64,000 nucleotides of DNA from Macrostomum hystrix. Lineage: Eukaryota > Platyhelminthes > Macrostomidae. Below the pieces are notes generated by a model. It saw nothing but the letters and a program-made list of their open reading frames with translations. It made no database searches and was not told where the DNA came from. Each line of letters opens with the position of its first letter. Positions within the stretch are counted from its first letter, which is position 1. Positions 22,026 to 33,275 of the stretch are shown here, in pieces. The DNA lies in assembly GCA_950097015.1 (NCBI GenBank), contig CATNEN010000011.1, forward strand, positions 5,112,501 to 5,176,500, in the 5' to 3' direction. The position numbers were made by a program, and so were the translations under genes.

Positions 22026-24438
22026 CTATGAGATGAGTTCAATGTCTTCTAGGACCCTTCCTCGATTGACATTTGCCGCCGACTGCAACAGCTCCGACCT
22101 CGGCGTTGGAGCCACTTTGGACGGACGAAATTTGAACGGCAGAGCGCGACTCCCTCTGCTGCTGACTGGCCATCGCAGTTTGACAGCCGCGGCTAGAGCG
22201 ACCAGGATCACAGCTGACGCAATGATGACACTTGAAACTAGAAAGGAAGTTAGCAATTCTAGGAACCAGTTGTCGCGTGGTACCACAGGTTGAGTTGTCC
22301 GCGGCGAGGTTGCCGAAGTTGGATTGACTTTTGTTCTAGTTTGAGTTGACTGTGAACTGGCCGTCTGGTCCGTGATTCCGGGTGGGGGTGGACTTGTGAA
22401 GTTGGCTATGATTTCATCCGTGATATCAGCTGATGTGGAAGGATCAGTTGCTGTTGGTTCCTTATTCCCATCCGTTCCTGAAGTAAACGATGTCATCCTC
22501 TCTGAGGTGAGTCCCGTTTGTTTAGTCGAATCGAAAGTTGTTTTAGGCGTCGAAGCCTCTAAATTAGTTGGTACTTGCTCTGTTGCAGTTGCCTCTGGAG
22601 TTGTTAGCCCTGTTGTCGTTGTCTCTGGAGTTGTTGTCTCTGGAGTTGTTGTCTCTGGAGTTGTTGTCTCTGGAGTTGTTGTCTCTAGTGTTGTTGTCTC
22701 TGGAGTTGTTGTCTCTGGAGTTGTTAGCCCTGTTGTCGTTGTCTCTGGAGTTGTTGTCTCTGGAGTTGTTGTCTCTGGAGTTGTTGTCTCTGGAGTTGTT
22801 GTCTCTGGAGTTGTTGTCTCTGGAGTTGTTGTCTCTAGTGTTGTTGTCTCTGGAGTTGTTGTCTCTGGTGTTGCAGTTGCCTCTGGAGTTGTTAGCCCTG
22901 TTGTCGTTGTCTCTGGAGTTGTTGTCTCTGGAGTTGTTGTCTCTGGAGTTGTTGTCTCTGGAGTTGTTATCTCTGGAGTTGTTGTCTCTAGTGTTGTTGT
23001 CTCTGGAGTTGCAGTTGCCTCTGGAGTTGTTGTCTCTGGAGTTGTTGTCTCTGGAGTTGTTGTCTCTGGAGTTGTTGTCTCTGGAGTTGTTGTCTCTGGA
23101 GTTGTTGTCTCTGGAGTTGTTGTCTCTGGAGTTGTTGTCTCTGGAGCGGTTGTCTCTGGAGCGGTTGTCTCTGGAGCGGTTGTCTCTGGAGCGGTTGTCT
23201 CTGGAGTTGTTGTCTCTGGTGTTGTAGGTTCAAGTGTCGTTTCTTCAGTTGTACTTTGTTTAGTGGTAGCTTCCGTGATAGTAGTTGACTCCGTTGTTGT
23301 AATGGGATCGCTAACTTTGCAAATATGCCAGATTGTCTCATTTCCTAAATTGTTTCGATACTTTATTCGGCTGTCAGACAGCTCTGTAATTGCCGACTGG
23401 AAATTCTGTCGATTCGGAGGTAAGCGGTGATTCAGGTACCAGTCTGCGATTGATCTGTAATTTAGAAAGATCTACTGATTATGCCAACACTGCTTCCGAA
23501 ATCTACGCATAGAGACACAGATAATGTCTCACAGAATTGTGTCTTTCACTGGCGGTCCATTGCCTCTTTCCCAATAGAAGCCGAAAGGTTCACGTGGCTC
23601 CCTGTACAGCGCCACCCAGGCCGCCTCCAACAGTCCGCAGTTCTTGCATTTGTCACGCTGCGACCTCAGATCCCAGGCCTGTCTGTCGACCCAGTTCTGC
23701 GAAGACAATTAAGTTGTCGGGTGGGGTAATTTACAACTTCTGATAGCTAGCTCTTTTGGGTCATCGTCAACTAAAGGAGATGTCAACTGAAGGCTTTAAA
23801 ATGGAGCCCGAGGTCCATCCTCTAACCATTTTTTCTATTTATTTAGTTATTTTTAGTTATTATTCTAGTTATTTTTTATCAAAAAATCAAAATAAAAAAT
23901 CAAACTATCTAAACTTAATTCTGCTCACAAAATTACATCCTGTGTCAGATGACTTTGAAAGTACGCGCTCGTAAGTTTTGATCGGTCATTCGGTTTGGGT
24001 GCTATCATGAAGTAGGCAGTGCTTGGGTCTTTGAAATACAGCCGTGGTCTTCCCCCCTGGGGAAATATGGTGCTGTTTCTACTTTTAAGAGGGATACAAA
24101 GTGCCTAGTCATGTGGGTCAGGTGTAAAGGTCCAAATAAACAGTTTTTTGTGGTTCAATGAAAACAATGACCTACATCGAAGCACTATAATATACCTTCT
24201 CATCCAGTGAATCGAGCCAGAGCAGTCCGCCGTATTCATGCAACTCCCGACAATGAGTCCGCGCCCGAGCGTGCGTCTGACCAAATTCTCCGCCAACTAG
24301 CAGGTAGCAGCTGTCGCCGTAGCTTAGCCAGGTGGAGTCCGGGCAGTCGATGCATCGGACAATTCTGACACCAACCAAAACGATAAGTGCAATGGCTAGA
24401 TTAGTGACAACGGTTTTAACGAAATGGCAAGCTAACAT
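22026..24438 (-). CDS. C-type-lectin-like type I membrane protein with mucin stalk, 611 aa
   Basis: Three exons: 24438-24196, 23696-23550 and 23471-22026, all phase 0 with GT-AG ends. The acceptor at 23472 is TAG; the CAG at 23455 would break the frame. Residues 1-29 are a signal peptide (NLAIALIVLVGVRIVRC). Residues 32-182 form a lectin-like domain: C32, C44, C63 (RARTHCRELHEYGGLLWLDS), WVALYREP, C98/C101, WYLNH and IWHICKV (C181). The usual EPN/QPD and WND calcium-sugar motifs are not seen, so sugar binding is uncertain. About 190-450 is a Thr/Pro/Glu mucin-like stalk made of about 40 TPETT repeats. After a Ser/Thr/Pro region comes a transmembrane helix at about 535-561 (FLVSSVIIASAVILVALAAA) and a 50-residue basic-to-acidic tail ending VLEDIELIS. 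Likely a surface adhesion or recognition protein. Confidence 0.85.
22596..23225 (-). repeat. 15-bp coding minisatellite (mucin stalk)
   Basis: About 40 units of CCAGAGACAACAACT, translated on the minus strand as TPETT with TTPEAT and APETT variants. Length changes keep the reading frame. Each unit offers three threonines as O-glycosylation candidates. The very long plus-strand valine/serine ORF here is the antisense shadow. Confidence 0.93.
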
Positions 24439-25700
24439 TCTAATATATAAATTTAGATTTTCGCTAGTTTTTGTCTTCGTTTTCAGTTTTCACTCTCCTT
24501 TCTCTTGATCCGGCCGACAAGTATATTATTTTTTGGCCGATTTCATGTCAGTTGAGATAAAAAGCTATTTCGGTATGGCTTGAGCAGATAACAAGCCATA
24601 GGAGTTTCTTAGAAATTTCTTTAGGAGTCCGTACAGTGCTGTCATGTGCAATGCATACACTTGTGGCTTCTGTGGACTAGTGTTTCACTCTCAAGGTGAG
24701 CAGACCTGTAATCGACAAGCAATTACCGATTGTACTTACCCAAAATGCCAGAATATGAAATCTTATAGGCACTCGCTGCTTTAGTCCTCAGGAATAAATA
24801 TATTGCACTTTCTTATCATTTTGGTTAAAAAAAGTGCGTTCAAATATCTGCGTCAAAAGTAAAATTTTCAAGCAGGCAATATTTGCATTTGTTGACATCA
24901 GATTTTGAAATTGTACTGCAAGTAGCACGCCACGCGCATGTATGAAGTGTCCTATTCTTCACTTGTGGACCTAAAAGCCATTTTTTAAATAATATCAGGG
25001 GGCAGTCCTATACAACTTGTGGGTAACACAATAAAAACAAAAGAAAATACAATAGACGAGTGGTCGGGAGTTCGAATCCGAGTCGAAGGGAGGCCGTTTG
25101 TGATCTTGTGCAAGACAATTGATGCCCTAGTGCAGCTACTGCTTATTCAGCTGCAAAATTGTAGAGATTTGGGTGGATGGTGGCCCCACGGCCCTGTCCA
25201 TGGACAGGTGTACACAGTCTGAACTGGAAGACTCCAGTTATCTACACGCAATTGCTGTGGCTGTCACATCTAATAAATCAATGATAAAAAGCATTATGTC
25301 ACTTTCGCAGCAATGTTCTTGTTGATCCAAGTGCAACACAATAATTATTTTGCATGGTCACATGCTCAAAATAATTACAGTATTCTTTTTCAATGGACAC
25401 TAACAATAGACCAATTACAAGGTTCTGTTTTGCGATTGCTTTTAAGCAAGAGGCAAACTCATGCATAGATGGAATAACCTTCACTAGTATCGCCTTTGAG
25501 TACTGACTATTTAATCTTGGGCGAGTCGTCAACTTTTTCTTCAGTCGTTCCATTGCGCGCGTGTGTCCCAATGTAGAGACCTTTTTATTGCGAAAGTAAG
25601 CGACGAAAAGCAAAGCAGACTAAACATAATCTGTGCGGTTCCTTTTTTGTAAAATGAGCATTCTGTTTGATGTCGAACAAACCACTCTGTCACTACGGAA
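24439..25700. other. Intergenic region upstream of the lectin gene, with a SINE
   Basis: No convincing ORF. The SINE-A copy at 25035-25222 is the only recognised element. The promoter of the minus-strand lectin gene is presumably at 24440-24700, but I see no clear TATA box. Confidence 0.4.
25035..25222 (+). repeat. SINE-A copy
   Basis: Contains box-B-like GGGAGTTCGAATCCGAG (about 25066), the TGTGCAAGACAATTGATGCC block, CAGCTGCAAAATTGTAG, GGGTGGATGGTGGCCCCACG and GTCCATGGACAGG. These blocks occur in the same order in the other SINE-A copies. Confidence 0.7.
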
Positions 25701-25734
25701 CTGCTTGGGACTTCTACCGAACCTAGATATAATG

Positions 25735-26400
25735 TGGCAGTGACAGTGGGGGATTGAAGTAGTGATGCACTGTGGTAGTGACGGACTGTGGTAGTGACGG
25801 ACTGTGGTAGTGATGCACTGTGGTAGTGATGCACTGTGGTAGTGACGGACGGTGGTAGTGATGCACTGTGGTAGTGACGGACTGTGGTAGTGATGCACTG
25901 TGGTAGTGATGCACTGTGGTAGTGATGGACTGTGGTAGTGATGCACTGTGGTAGTGATGGACTGTGGTAGTGACGGACTGTGGTAGTGATGGACTGTGGT
26001 AGTGATGGACTGTGGTAGTGACGGACTGTGGTAGTGACGGACTGTGGTAGTGATGGACTGTGGTAGTGATGGACTGTGGTAGTGAAGGACTGTGGTAGTG
26101 ATGGACTGTGGTAGTGATGCACTGTGATAGTGATGGACTGTGGTAGTGATGCACTGTGGTAGTGACGGACTGTGGTAGTGATGCTCTGTGGTAGTAACGG
26201 ACTGTGGTAGTGATGCACTGTGGTAGTGACGGACTGTGGTAGTGATGCACTGTGGTAGTGACGGACTGTGGAAGTGACGGACTGTGGTAGTGACGGACTG
26301 TGGTAGTGACGGACTGTGGTAGTGATGCACTGTGGTAGTGATGCACTGTGGTAGTGATGGACTGTGGTAGTGATGGACGGTGTTAGTGACGGACTGTGAC
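25735..26400. repeat. 16-bp tandem repeat (GTAGTGATGGACTGTG)
   Basis: About 41 units, alternating GATGCACTGTG, GACGGACTGTG and GATGGACTGTG variants. Three overlapping His/Ser/Thr-rich minus-strand ORFs exist because a 16-bp unit cycles through all frames without stops; this is a composition artefact. Confidence 0.95.
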
Positions 26401-27004
26401 GGTGAGAAAGTGTAATTACTACTTAGCTTGAGTTTATGAAAACAGATATTCTTGGTGCTTGCATCGCATTGTAAGGTGTCAATCCGTTGAATTATTCTGT
26501 CTCCGTTCGTACCTGCATATCCGAGAGCTTAACGTATCGCTGCTCTGAATGCCCAGATGAGCGGAAAAATCCGATTAGCCCATCTGAGCTAGGTATTGTG
26601 TTGCCCGGGTTCATAGGGGATAACACCCAGACGAAGGTTTGTTACGAGCTTGTAATCTCTACGGACACATTAATCGTCTTATCTGAGTGCCGCTTGTAAG
26701 GAAATTGAATTTGAAATGGAGAGAATCTTTTTTGAGACCCAACTTATCAAGCCTGTACTGCTTGGGAGACAATCTTTTGGAGAAATCTAGCTTATCCTAC
26801 ACATTTCTATAGAGTATACTTCTTAGATTCCTACCAATGGACTGTTGATCGATCCCTGTCGAATGGTTTTCGAGTGCACTCGGATGCTGATTGGATGAGA
26901 ATGACAGATTGATGAGCATAGAAGCTAAATAGTTTGGACGAAATTAGAGGTGTAAGAGGGCAACCGCAATCTGGCCAAAATTATGGGCTTTAAAGAACTT
27001 AGGA

Positions 27005-27355
27005 GATAGGGAGAGAAGAAGGAAAGGAGTGAGGGAGAGGAAGAGGGGGAGAGGGGAGAGAGGAGGGAGATGGGGAGAGGGGAGAAGAGGGGAGAGAAGG
27101 AGATGGGGGAGAGAGGGAGATGGGAGAGAGGGAGAGGAAGAGGGGGAGGGGAGAGGGAGATTGGGAGAGAGGAGAGGGAGAGTGGGAGAGGAAGAGGGGG
27201 AGGGGAGAGAGGGAGATGGGGAGAGAGGGAGAGGAAGAGGGGGAGGGGAGAGAGGGAGATGGGGAGAGAGGGAGAGGAAGAGGGGGAGGGGAGAGAGGGA
27301 GATGGGGAGAGAGGGAGAGGAAGAGGGAGATGGGGAGAGAGGGAGAGAGGGAGAA
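27005..27355. repeat. GA-rich minisatellite (GGGAGAGAGGGAGATGGGGA)
   Basis: Pure purine tract of about 350 bp with a loose ~50-bp higher-order period (GAGGAAGAGGGGGAGGGGAG). It could form triplex or G-rich structures. The Arg/Glu/Gly ORFs are artefacts. Confidence 0.9.
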
Positions 27356-27839
27356 AATGTATTAAAAAAAAGTTTTTTATTATTTAAATTAGCGCTGAAT
27401 ACTAAATGAAGTTATATATTGTGAATCTAAAAGCAGCACTAGCTAAATCAGTTGCAGAATTGAGGCAAGAAAAAGATTCGACAACAGGGTCTAATGTGAG
27501 CGGAACATGTTTTTAAAAGCAGAAAGTTACTTGTCGATTAGAAAAACTGGCTTGAAGGCACAATTTTAACTTCGCCAAACTTCCTGCTTTATTAGAGGCT
27601 GATTTTGCTGAAAAATGATTCGTCGTGAAATCCGTCTTTTGAAAGCGAAGTTTAGCTTCATATTAACCTTGTACAATGCCCATAATCTAAATCTCCGACA
27701 TAGATTAAAAAGCAAATAATGATGACCACTCTCATTGTAAGGAAATCTGCTTATCTGCTTAATGCACTGACTTTGCAGTTATCACTTACATCCAAGGCAA
27801 GATTTCAAACCCTTTTTATATCGGGTGGAATGCTTTAAG

Positions 27840-28290
27840 GGTCCTTCTACTCCTTGGATAATGGGTTCAAGGGTTCTACCCCTTGGATAATAGGTTCAAG
27901 GGTTCTACCCCTTGGATAATAGGTTCAAGGGTTCTACCCCTTGTATAATGGGTTCAAGGGTTCTACCCCTTGGATAATGGGTTCAAGGGTTCGACCCCTT
28001 GGATAATGGGTTCAAGGGTTCTACCCCTTGGATAATGGGTTCAAGGGTTCTACCCCTTGGATAATGGGTTCAAGGGTTCTACCCCTTGGATAATGGGTTC
28101 AAGGGTTCTACCCCTTGGATAATGGGTTCAAGGGTTCGACCCCTTGGATAATAGGTTCAAGGGTTCTACCCCTTGGATAATGGGTTCAAGGGTTCTACCC
28201 CTTGGATAATGGGTTCAAGGGTTCTACCCCTTGGATAATGGGTTCAAGGGTTCGACCCCTTGGATAATGGGTTCAAGGGTTCAACTCTTT
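27840..28290. repeat. 28-bp minisatellite with internal inverted repeat
   Basis: About 16 units with core GGTTCAAGGGTTCTACCCCT. Each unit contains CAAGGG ... CCCTTG arms around a 6-nt loop and a GGTTCAAGG block. Units are very similar (single-base variants TGGGTT/TAGGTT and TTCTA/TTCGA). Confidence 0.95.
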
Positions 28291-30470
28291 TGTTAATAGG
28301 CAGAGGCTACTGTACTGGGTTATAAAACAGAGTTCTAAGATTCGAAGCAAAGTTATCCATTCACAATACATGTGCAGATGAATAGTCAAAGTTTCTTATT
28401 CTTTTCTTTAGCAAATTTTAACTTCTGCTTGAAAGAACAAAGACATCTTTTGTGATTATCCAAGCAAATTTCTTTGTGCTTTCTATTTTTATAAATAAAA
28501 TTTTTGTGATTGTTGTTTGATTATGCGTAACTTCGGTAAGAAAAAAAAACATTTTAGTCGAATCCTCACTTATTGATTTGTCGTGCACCTATCGTCAAAC
28601 TCGGTCTGATCCTTATCTTCTAGCTTTCCCCTGATCCTATTGGCCGGCCCACTGCTCAGAGGTGAAACTGAGGTGAGACAGACAGGGAGACAGGGGTCGT
28701 TCAGGAACTAATAAGGAAGTGAGGAGAGGGAGATAACTTATAAATCGATTAACCATTTTACCTACCCAGATAAGTTTCGAAAGGAAGTTCAACTGTTAAA
28801 GATTCCGCTACTAGATTCTGCTGCCGCCGTTGCTGATTAAGCATCGGCTGAGTGGTATAAAGAAATTTTCGAATCCCAACTTCAAACCGATCCTCTGAGC
28901 TGATAGTTAAGATTCCATAATTGGCATTCTAGAAATTCGCTTTCCACAGACTAGCAGCGACCCAGCCGAGTCTGCTTTAGCTCCGCGTGGAATGAAAAAC
29001 AATTAACTCGTCGATCTGATTCAACTAGCATCTACTTTGGCTATCCACTGTTAATGGGATAAAATAGTCTTTCCTTTTCTGCCAGGGAATTTTGTCTTAA
29101 AAACCCGGATAGTCAGAGGAGATATTTAAAAAGGACGACTCGGTCAACGTTGCGAAAAATAAGCCGATAAGGGCTTTGATTTTCTTGGAAAGACCACCGA
29201 CAAAATCAGTCAAAGCGCTTTTCAGAACTTCACCGACAGTCGCCAGATCCATTCTGGTTGAGCAAACTGCATGAGCATGAGTTGTTGTGCTCAGAGATCT
29301 CAGAGTACGAGCAGCATTGCCGTAAGTTTGCTCTTAATGCCTGTCAAAATGAAGTTTAATCCACCCGAAACTCCAACGAAGCTTAACTTCTTGCACTTAT
29401 TTATTTTCTTAAAACCGTCACTTCTTTTGAAGCTTCACTTTCTAAGAAACTAATTTTTCTAAGAAACTTCACTTTGTTTCTAAGAAAAGTATTTTTCTAA
29501 GAAAACTCATTTTCTGTGATAGACTTCACTATGTTTCTAAGAAAAGTATTAATTTCTAAGAAAACTCATTTTCTAAGAAACTTTACTTTGTTTCTAAGAA
29601 ACTTCACTTCACTTTCTATATGTTGCAGCTGTCAAAAGAAGAACTGACACGGAAACAGACCCTCAAATATAATTATTTAGCTTAAAATTAGCTCAATGCT
29701 AATTTTAAAATGCCAATTTGACCTTAAGTTTTCGAGTTCAACAGATTCCTAAAAGGCCATGACACGTAGTCAATTTTTTTACGTTTTAAAAACTTCCTTT
29801 TCACCTCCCTTCCCATTAAAACAAAACTCGAACTTTGTCACGTGCGCTTTCTAAGAAAGCAAGCCGATTCCTCCCACCCACCCACTCCCCTTAGAGGAAA
29901 AGAGACTCGTGAAAAACAACGAGCCACAATGACTCTCTTTTGAGCACGGAGTTGAGTTAAAAAGGTAAAAAGGCAAACCTGACGCACCGTAGTGACAACT
30001 GACGAACGTGTTAAAATTTTTTGTCTTTGACGCCCCCGATGAATTAGGTTGTCGCTGTCATGCCCTCAGGCGGTTGGCCTAGACGTGATTTGATACGTAG
30101 AGTCACACCTTCCATAGGATTCAAATACCCTGGAGAATTAGCTCGTAAAAAAATATACTACAGTAACAAAACTTGATATAGTTTGCACTTGTTAGTAATC
30201 TAATTACCTGTTATAGATATAGTTATAGTTATAGTTATAGAAGATTTCGATAATGATTCTGGCTAGCAAAATAAACTTCTGTGTAACGGGTGTGTTCACA
30301 TGCCGCCGGTCAGTGTCATGATGACTGAAATTATACTAAGGCGATGAAATCTGTCATCCCCTATAGTTTCCCCAAGTTTAGGTGACGAGTGGAAATGTTT
30401 TGATTAAAATATCCGAGTATTTTATATCTGTAGCGACAAGTAATTCCATTTGGATACAAGATAATTAAAT
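28291..30470. other. Intergenic region with a short TTTCTAAGAAA-type repeat
   Basis: At 29440-29610, TTTCTAAGAAACTT and its near-palindromic variants recur about ten times; TTTCTAAGAAA is itself a palindrome. The rest has no ORF longer than about 60 codons and no clear element. Confidence 0.5.
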
Positions 30471-30474
30471 CTCA

Positions 30475-31165
30475 GATCCCAAATCCCAGATCCCAGATCC
30501 CAGATCCCAAATCCCAAATCCTAGATCCCGAATTCCAAATTCCAAGTCCCAAATTAAAAGTACCAAATCACTGATCCCAAATCTCAGATCCGAAATTACA
30601 AATCTCAGATACCAAATCTCAAATCCCAAATCCCAAATCCCAAATTCCAAGTCCCAAATCCAAAATCCCAGATCCCAGATCCCAGATTCCAAATCCCAAA
30701 TCCCAGATCCCAAATCCCAGATCCCAAATCCCAGATCCCAAATCCCAGATCCCAAATCCCAGATCCCAAATCCCAGATCCCAAATCCCAGATCCCAAATC
30801 CCAGATCCCAAATCCCAGATCCCAAATCCCAGATCCCAAATCCCAGATCCCAAATCCCAGATCCCAAATCCCAGATCCCAAATCCCAGATCCCAAATCCC
30901 AGATCCCAAATCCCAGATCCCAAATCCCAGATCCCAAATCCCAGATCCCAAATCCCAGATCCCAAATCCCAGATCCCAAATCCCAGATCCCAAATCCCAG
31001 ATCCCAAATCCCAGATCCCAAATCCCAGATCCCAAATCCCAGATCCCAAATCCCAGATCCCAAATCCCAGATCCCAAATCCCAGATCCCAAATCCCAGAT
31101 CCCAAATCCCAGATCCCAAATCCCAGATCCCAAATCCCAGATCCCAAATTCCAAATCTCTGATCG
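30475..31165. repeat. 14-bp tandem repeat (CCCAAATCCCAGAT)
   Basis: About 48 units, almost perfect in 30700-31145 and degenerate at both edges. All three minus-strand frames are open across it (GIWDLG-type repeats), which shows that the ORFs are incidental. Confidence 0.96.
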
Positions 31166-31564
31166 TAAATCCCAAATCACAAACCCTAAAATCAGATCCA
31201 AAATCTCGGATATCAAAACAAAGATACTGAATCTCACACCAGAGCCAAATATACTAACTATAGTTCGGGCTGTCTTTTCTCTGATCTAAAGTTATACTAC
31301 TTTTGTTGTTTTGAGGCTATTATCAGTAAAAAATGCTCTCATAGTCCTATATGTAAGAGAGCCGATTTCACCACTAAAGCAAGTACTATACAGTGACAAG
31401 GCGTAGCCAAGTGTACCGTTATTCTAAGCGGTCATTATCGCTGCTTAGTAAAGCGGGATATCCAGGTTTAGATACAGGCCTACAACAGATTAAATACTGT
31501 GCCTTTGCATCTAAGTATAGATTTCTGAATTATTTGTTAGTAATAAAACAGGTTTCTACCATGT

Positions 31565-33040
31565 CTAACAGATGTCTAACAGATAGCGTAACTGATTAGA
31601 ACAGGTATCACAGATGTCTAACAGATAGCATAACTCATTAGAACAGGTATCACAGATGTCTAACAGATAGCATAACTCATTAGAACAGGTATCACAGATG
31701 TCTAACAGATAGCATAACTCATTAGAACAGGTATCACAGATGTCTAACAGATAGCATAACTCATTAGAACAGGTATCACAGATGTCTAACAGATAGCGTA
31801 ACTGATTAGAACAGGGATCACAGATGTCTAACAGATAGCGTAACTGATTAGAACAGGTATCACAGATGTCTAACAGATAGCATAACTCATTAGAACAGGT
31901 ATCACAGATGTCTAACAGATAGCGTAACTGATTAGAACAGGTATCACAGATGTCTAACAGATAGCGTAACTGATTAGAACAGGTATCACAGATGTCTAAC
32001 AGATAGCGTAACTCATTAGAACAGGTATCACAGATGTCTAACAGATAGCGTAACTCATTAGAACAGGTATCACAGATGTCTAACAGATAGCGTAACTCAT
32101 TAGAACAGGTATCACAGATGTCTAACAGATAGCATAACTCATTAGAACAGGTATCACAGATGTCTAACAGATAGCATAACTCATTAGAACAGGTATCACA
32201 GATGTCTAACAGATAGCATAACTCATTAGAACAGGTATCACAGATGTCTAACAGATAGCATAACTCATTAGAACAGGTATCACAGATGTCTAACAGATAG
32301 CATAACTCATTAGAACAGGGATCACAGATGTCTAACAGATAGCGTAACTGATTAGAACAGGGATCACAGATGTCTAACAGATAGCGTAACTGATTAGAAC
32401 AGGTATCACAGATGTCTAACAGATAGCATAACTCATTAGAACAGGTATCACAGATGTCTAACAGATAGCGTAACTGATTAGAACAGGTATCACAGATGTC
32501 TAACAGATAGCGTAACTCATTAGAACAGGTATCACAGATGTCTAACAGATAGCGTAACTCATTAGAACAGGTACCACAGATGTCTAACAGATAGCGCAAC
32601 TGATTAGAACAGGTATCATAGATGTCTAACAGATAGCATAACTCATTAGAACAGGTATCACAGATGTCTAACAGATAGTATAACTCATTAGAACAGGTAT
32701 CACAGATGTCTAACAGATAGCGTAACTCATTAGAACAGGTACCACAGATGTCTAACAGATAGCGCAACTGATTAGAACAGGTATCATAGATGTCTAACAG
32801 ATAGCATAACTCATTAGAACAGGTATCACAGATGTCTAACAGATAGCGTAACTGATTAGAACAGGGATCACAGATGTCTAACAGATAGCGTAACTGATTA
32901 GAACAGGGATCACAGATGTCTAACAGATAGCGTAACTGATTAGAACAGGTATCACAGATGTCTAACAGATAGCGTAACTGATTAGAACAGGGATCACAGA
33001 TGCCTAACAGATAGCGTAACTGATTAGAACAGGTATCCCA
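31565..33040. repeat. 42-bp tandem repeat array, ~35 units
   Basis: Units contain ATCACAGATGTCTAACAGAT and AACTCATTAGAACAGG. Variants (GCATAAC/GCGTAAC, CTCATT/CTGATT, GGTATC/GGGATC) alternate in patches, suggesting unequal exchange. Because 42 is a multiple of three, a 400-codon minus-strand ORF (DICDTCSNELCYLL repeat) spans it; the common variants change amino acids. Confidence 0.96.
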
Positions 33041-33275
33041 TCTGCCTGATTAGAAAACTATTGCTTTTTGTGCTGGTGACATAACTTAATCCAACAGGAA
33101 AACAATAAATAAAAAGGACACGAAGACACTATCTACAGGTAATTATGCTCCAAACTAATACACTAGACTGTCACATTAGCTAAAGGGGTATCCAAATCGA
33201 CCTTATTTACTGTTTGTGTCTATTAGGAAAGCGAGCCAGACCTCCTAAATCTATATTGTGCGACGTTTAAGACAA

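Noticed and set aside
22372-23430. Plus-strand Val/Ser-rich ORF of 352 codons
   Set aside because: Antisense shadow of the Thr/Pro/Glu stalk of the lectin gene, whose splice sites and frame close on the minus strand.
23440-23454. Acceptor CAG at 23455 for lectin exon 3
   Set aside because: It breaks the frame from exon 2; the TAG at 23472 keeps phase 0 and extends the lectin fold sensibly.
25541-26346. His/Ser/Thr-rich minus-strand ORFs up to 236 codons
   Set aside because: Artefacts of the 16-bp tandem repeat; all three frames give the same kind of peptide.
26475-26699. Short plus-strand frame with five cysteines (TYRCSECPDERKNP) followed by GTAAGG
   Set aside because: Looks slightly like an extracellular exon, but no clear acceptor, start or partner exon was found nearby.
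30465-31237. Three overlapping GIWDLG-repeat ORFs on the minus strand
   Set aside because: All three frames are open across a 14-bp repeat, which is a composition effect, not coding.
31565-32767. 400-codon minus-strand ORF with a Cys-containing 14-residue repeat
   Set aside because: It exists because the 42-bp repeat unit has no stop in that frame; common unit variants change amino acids, there is no non-repeat coding sequence at either end, and no start context.
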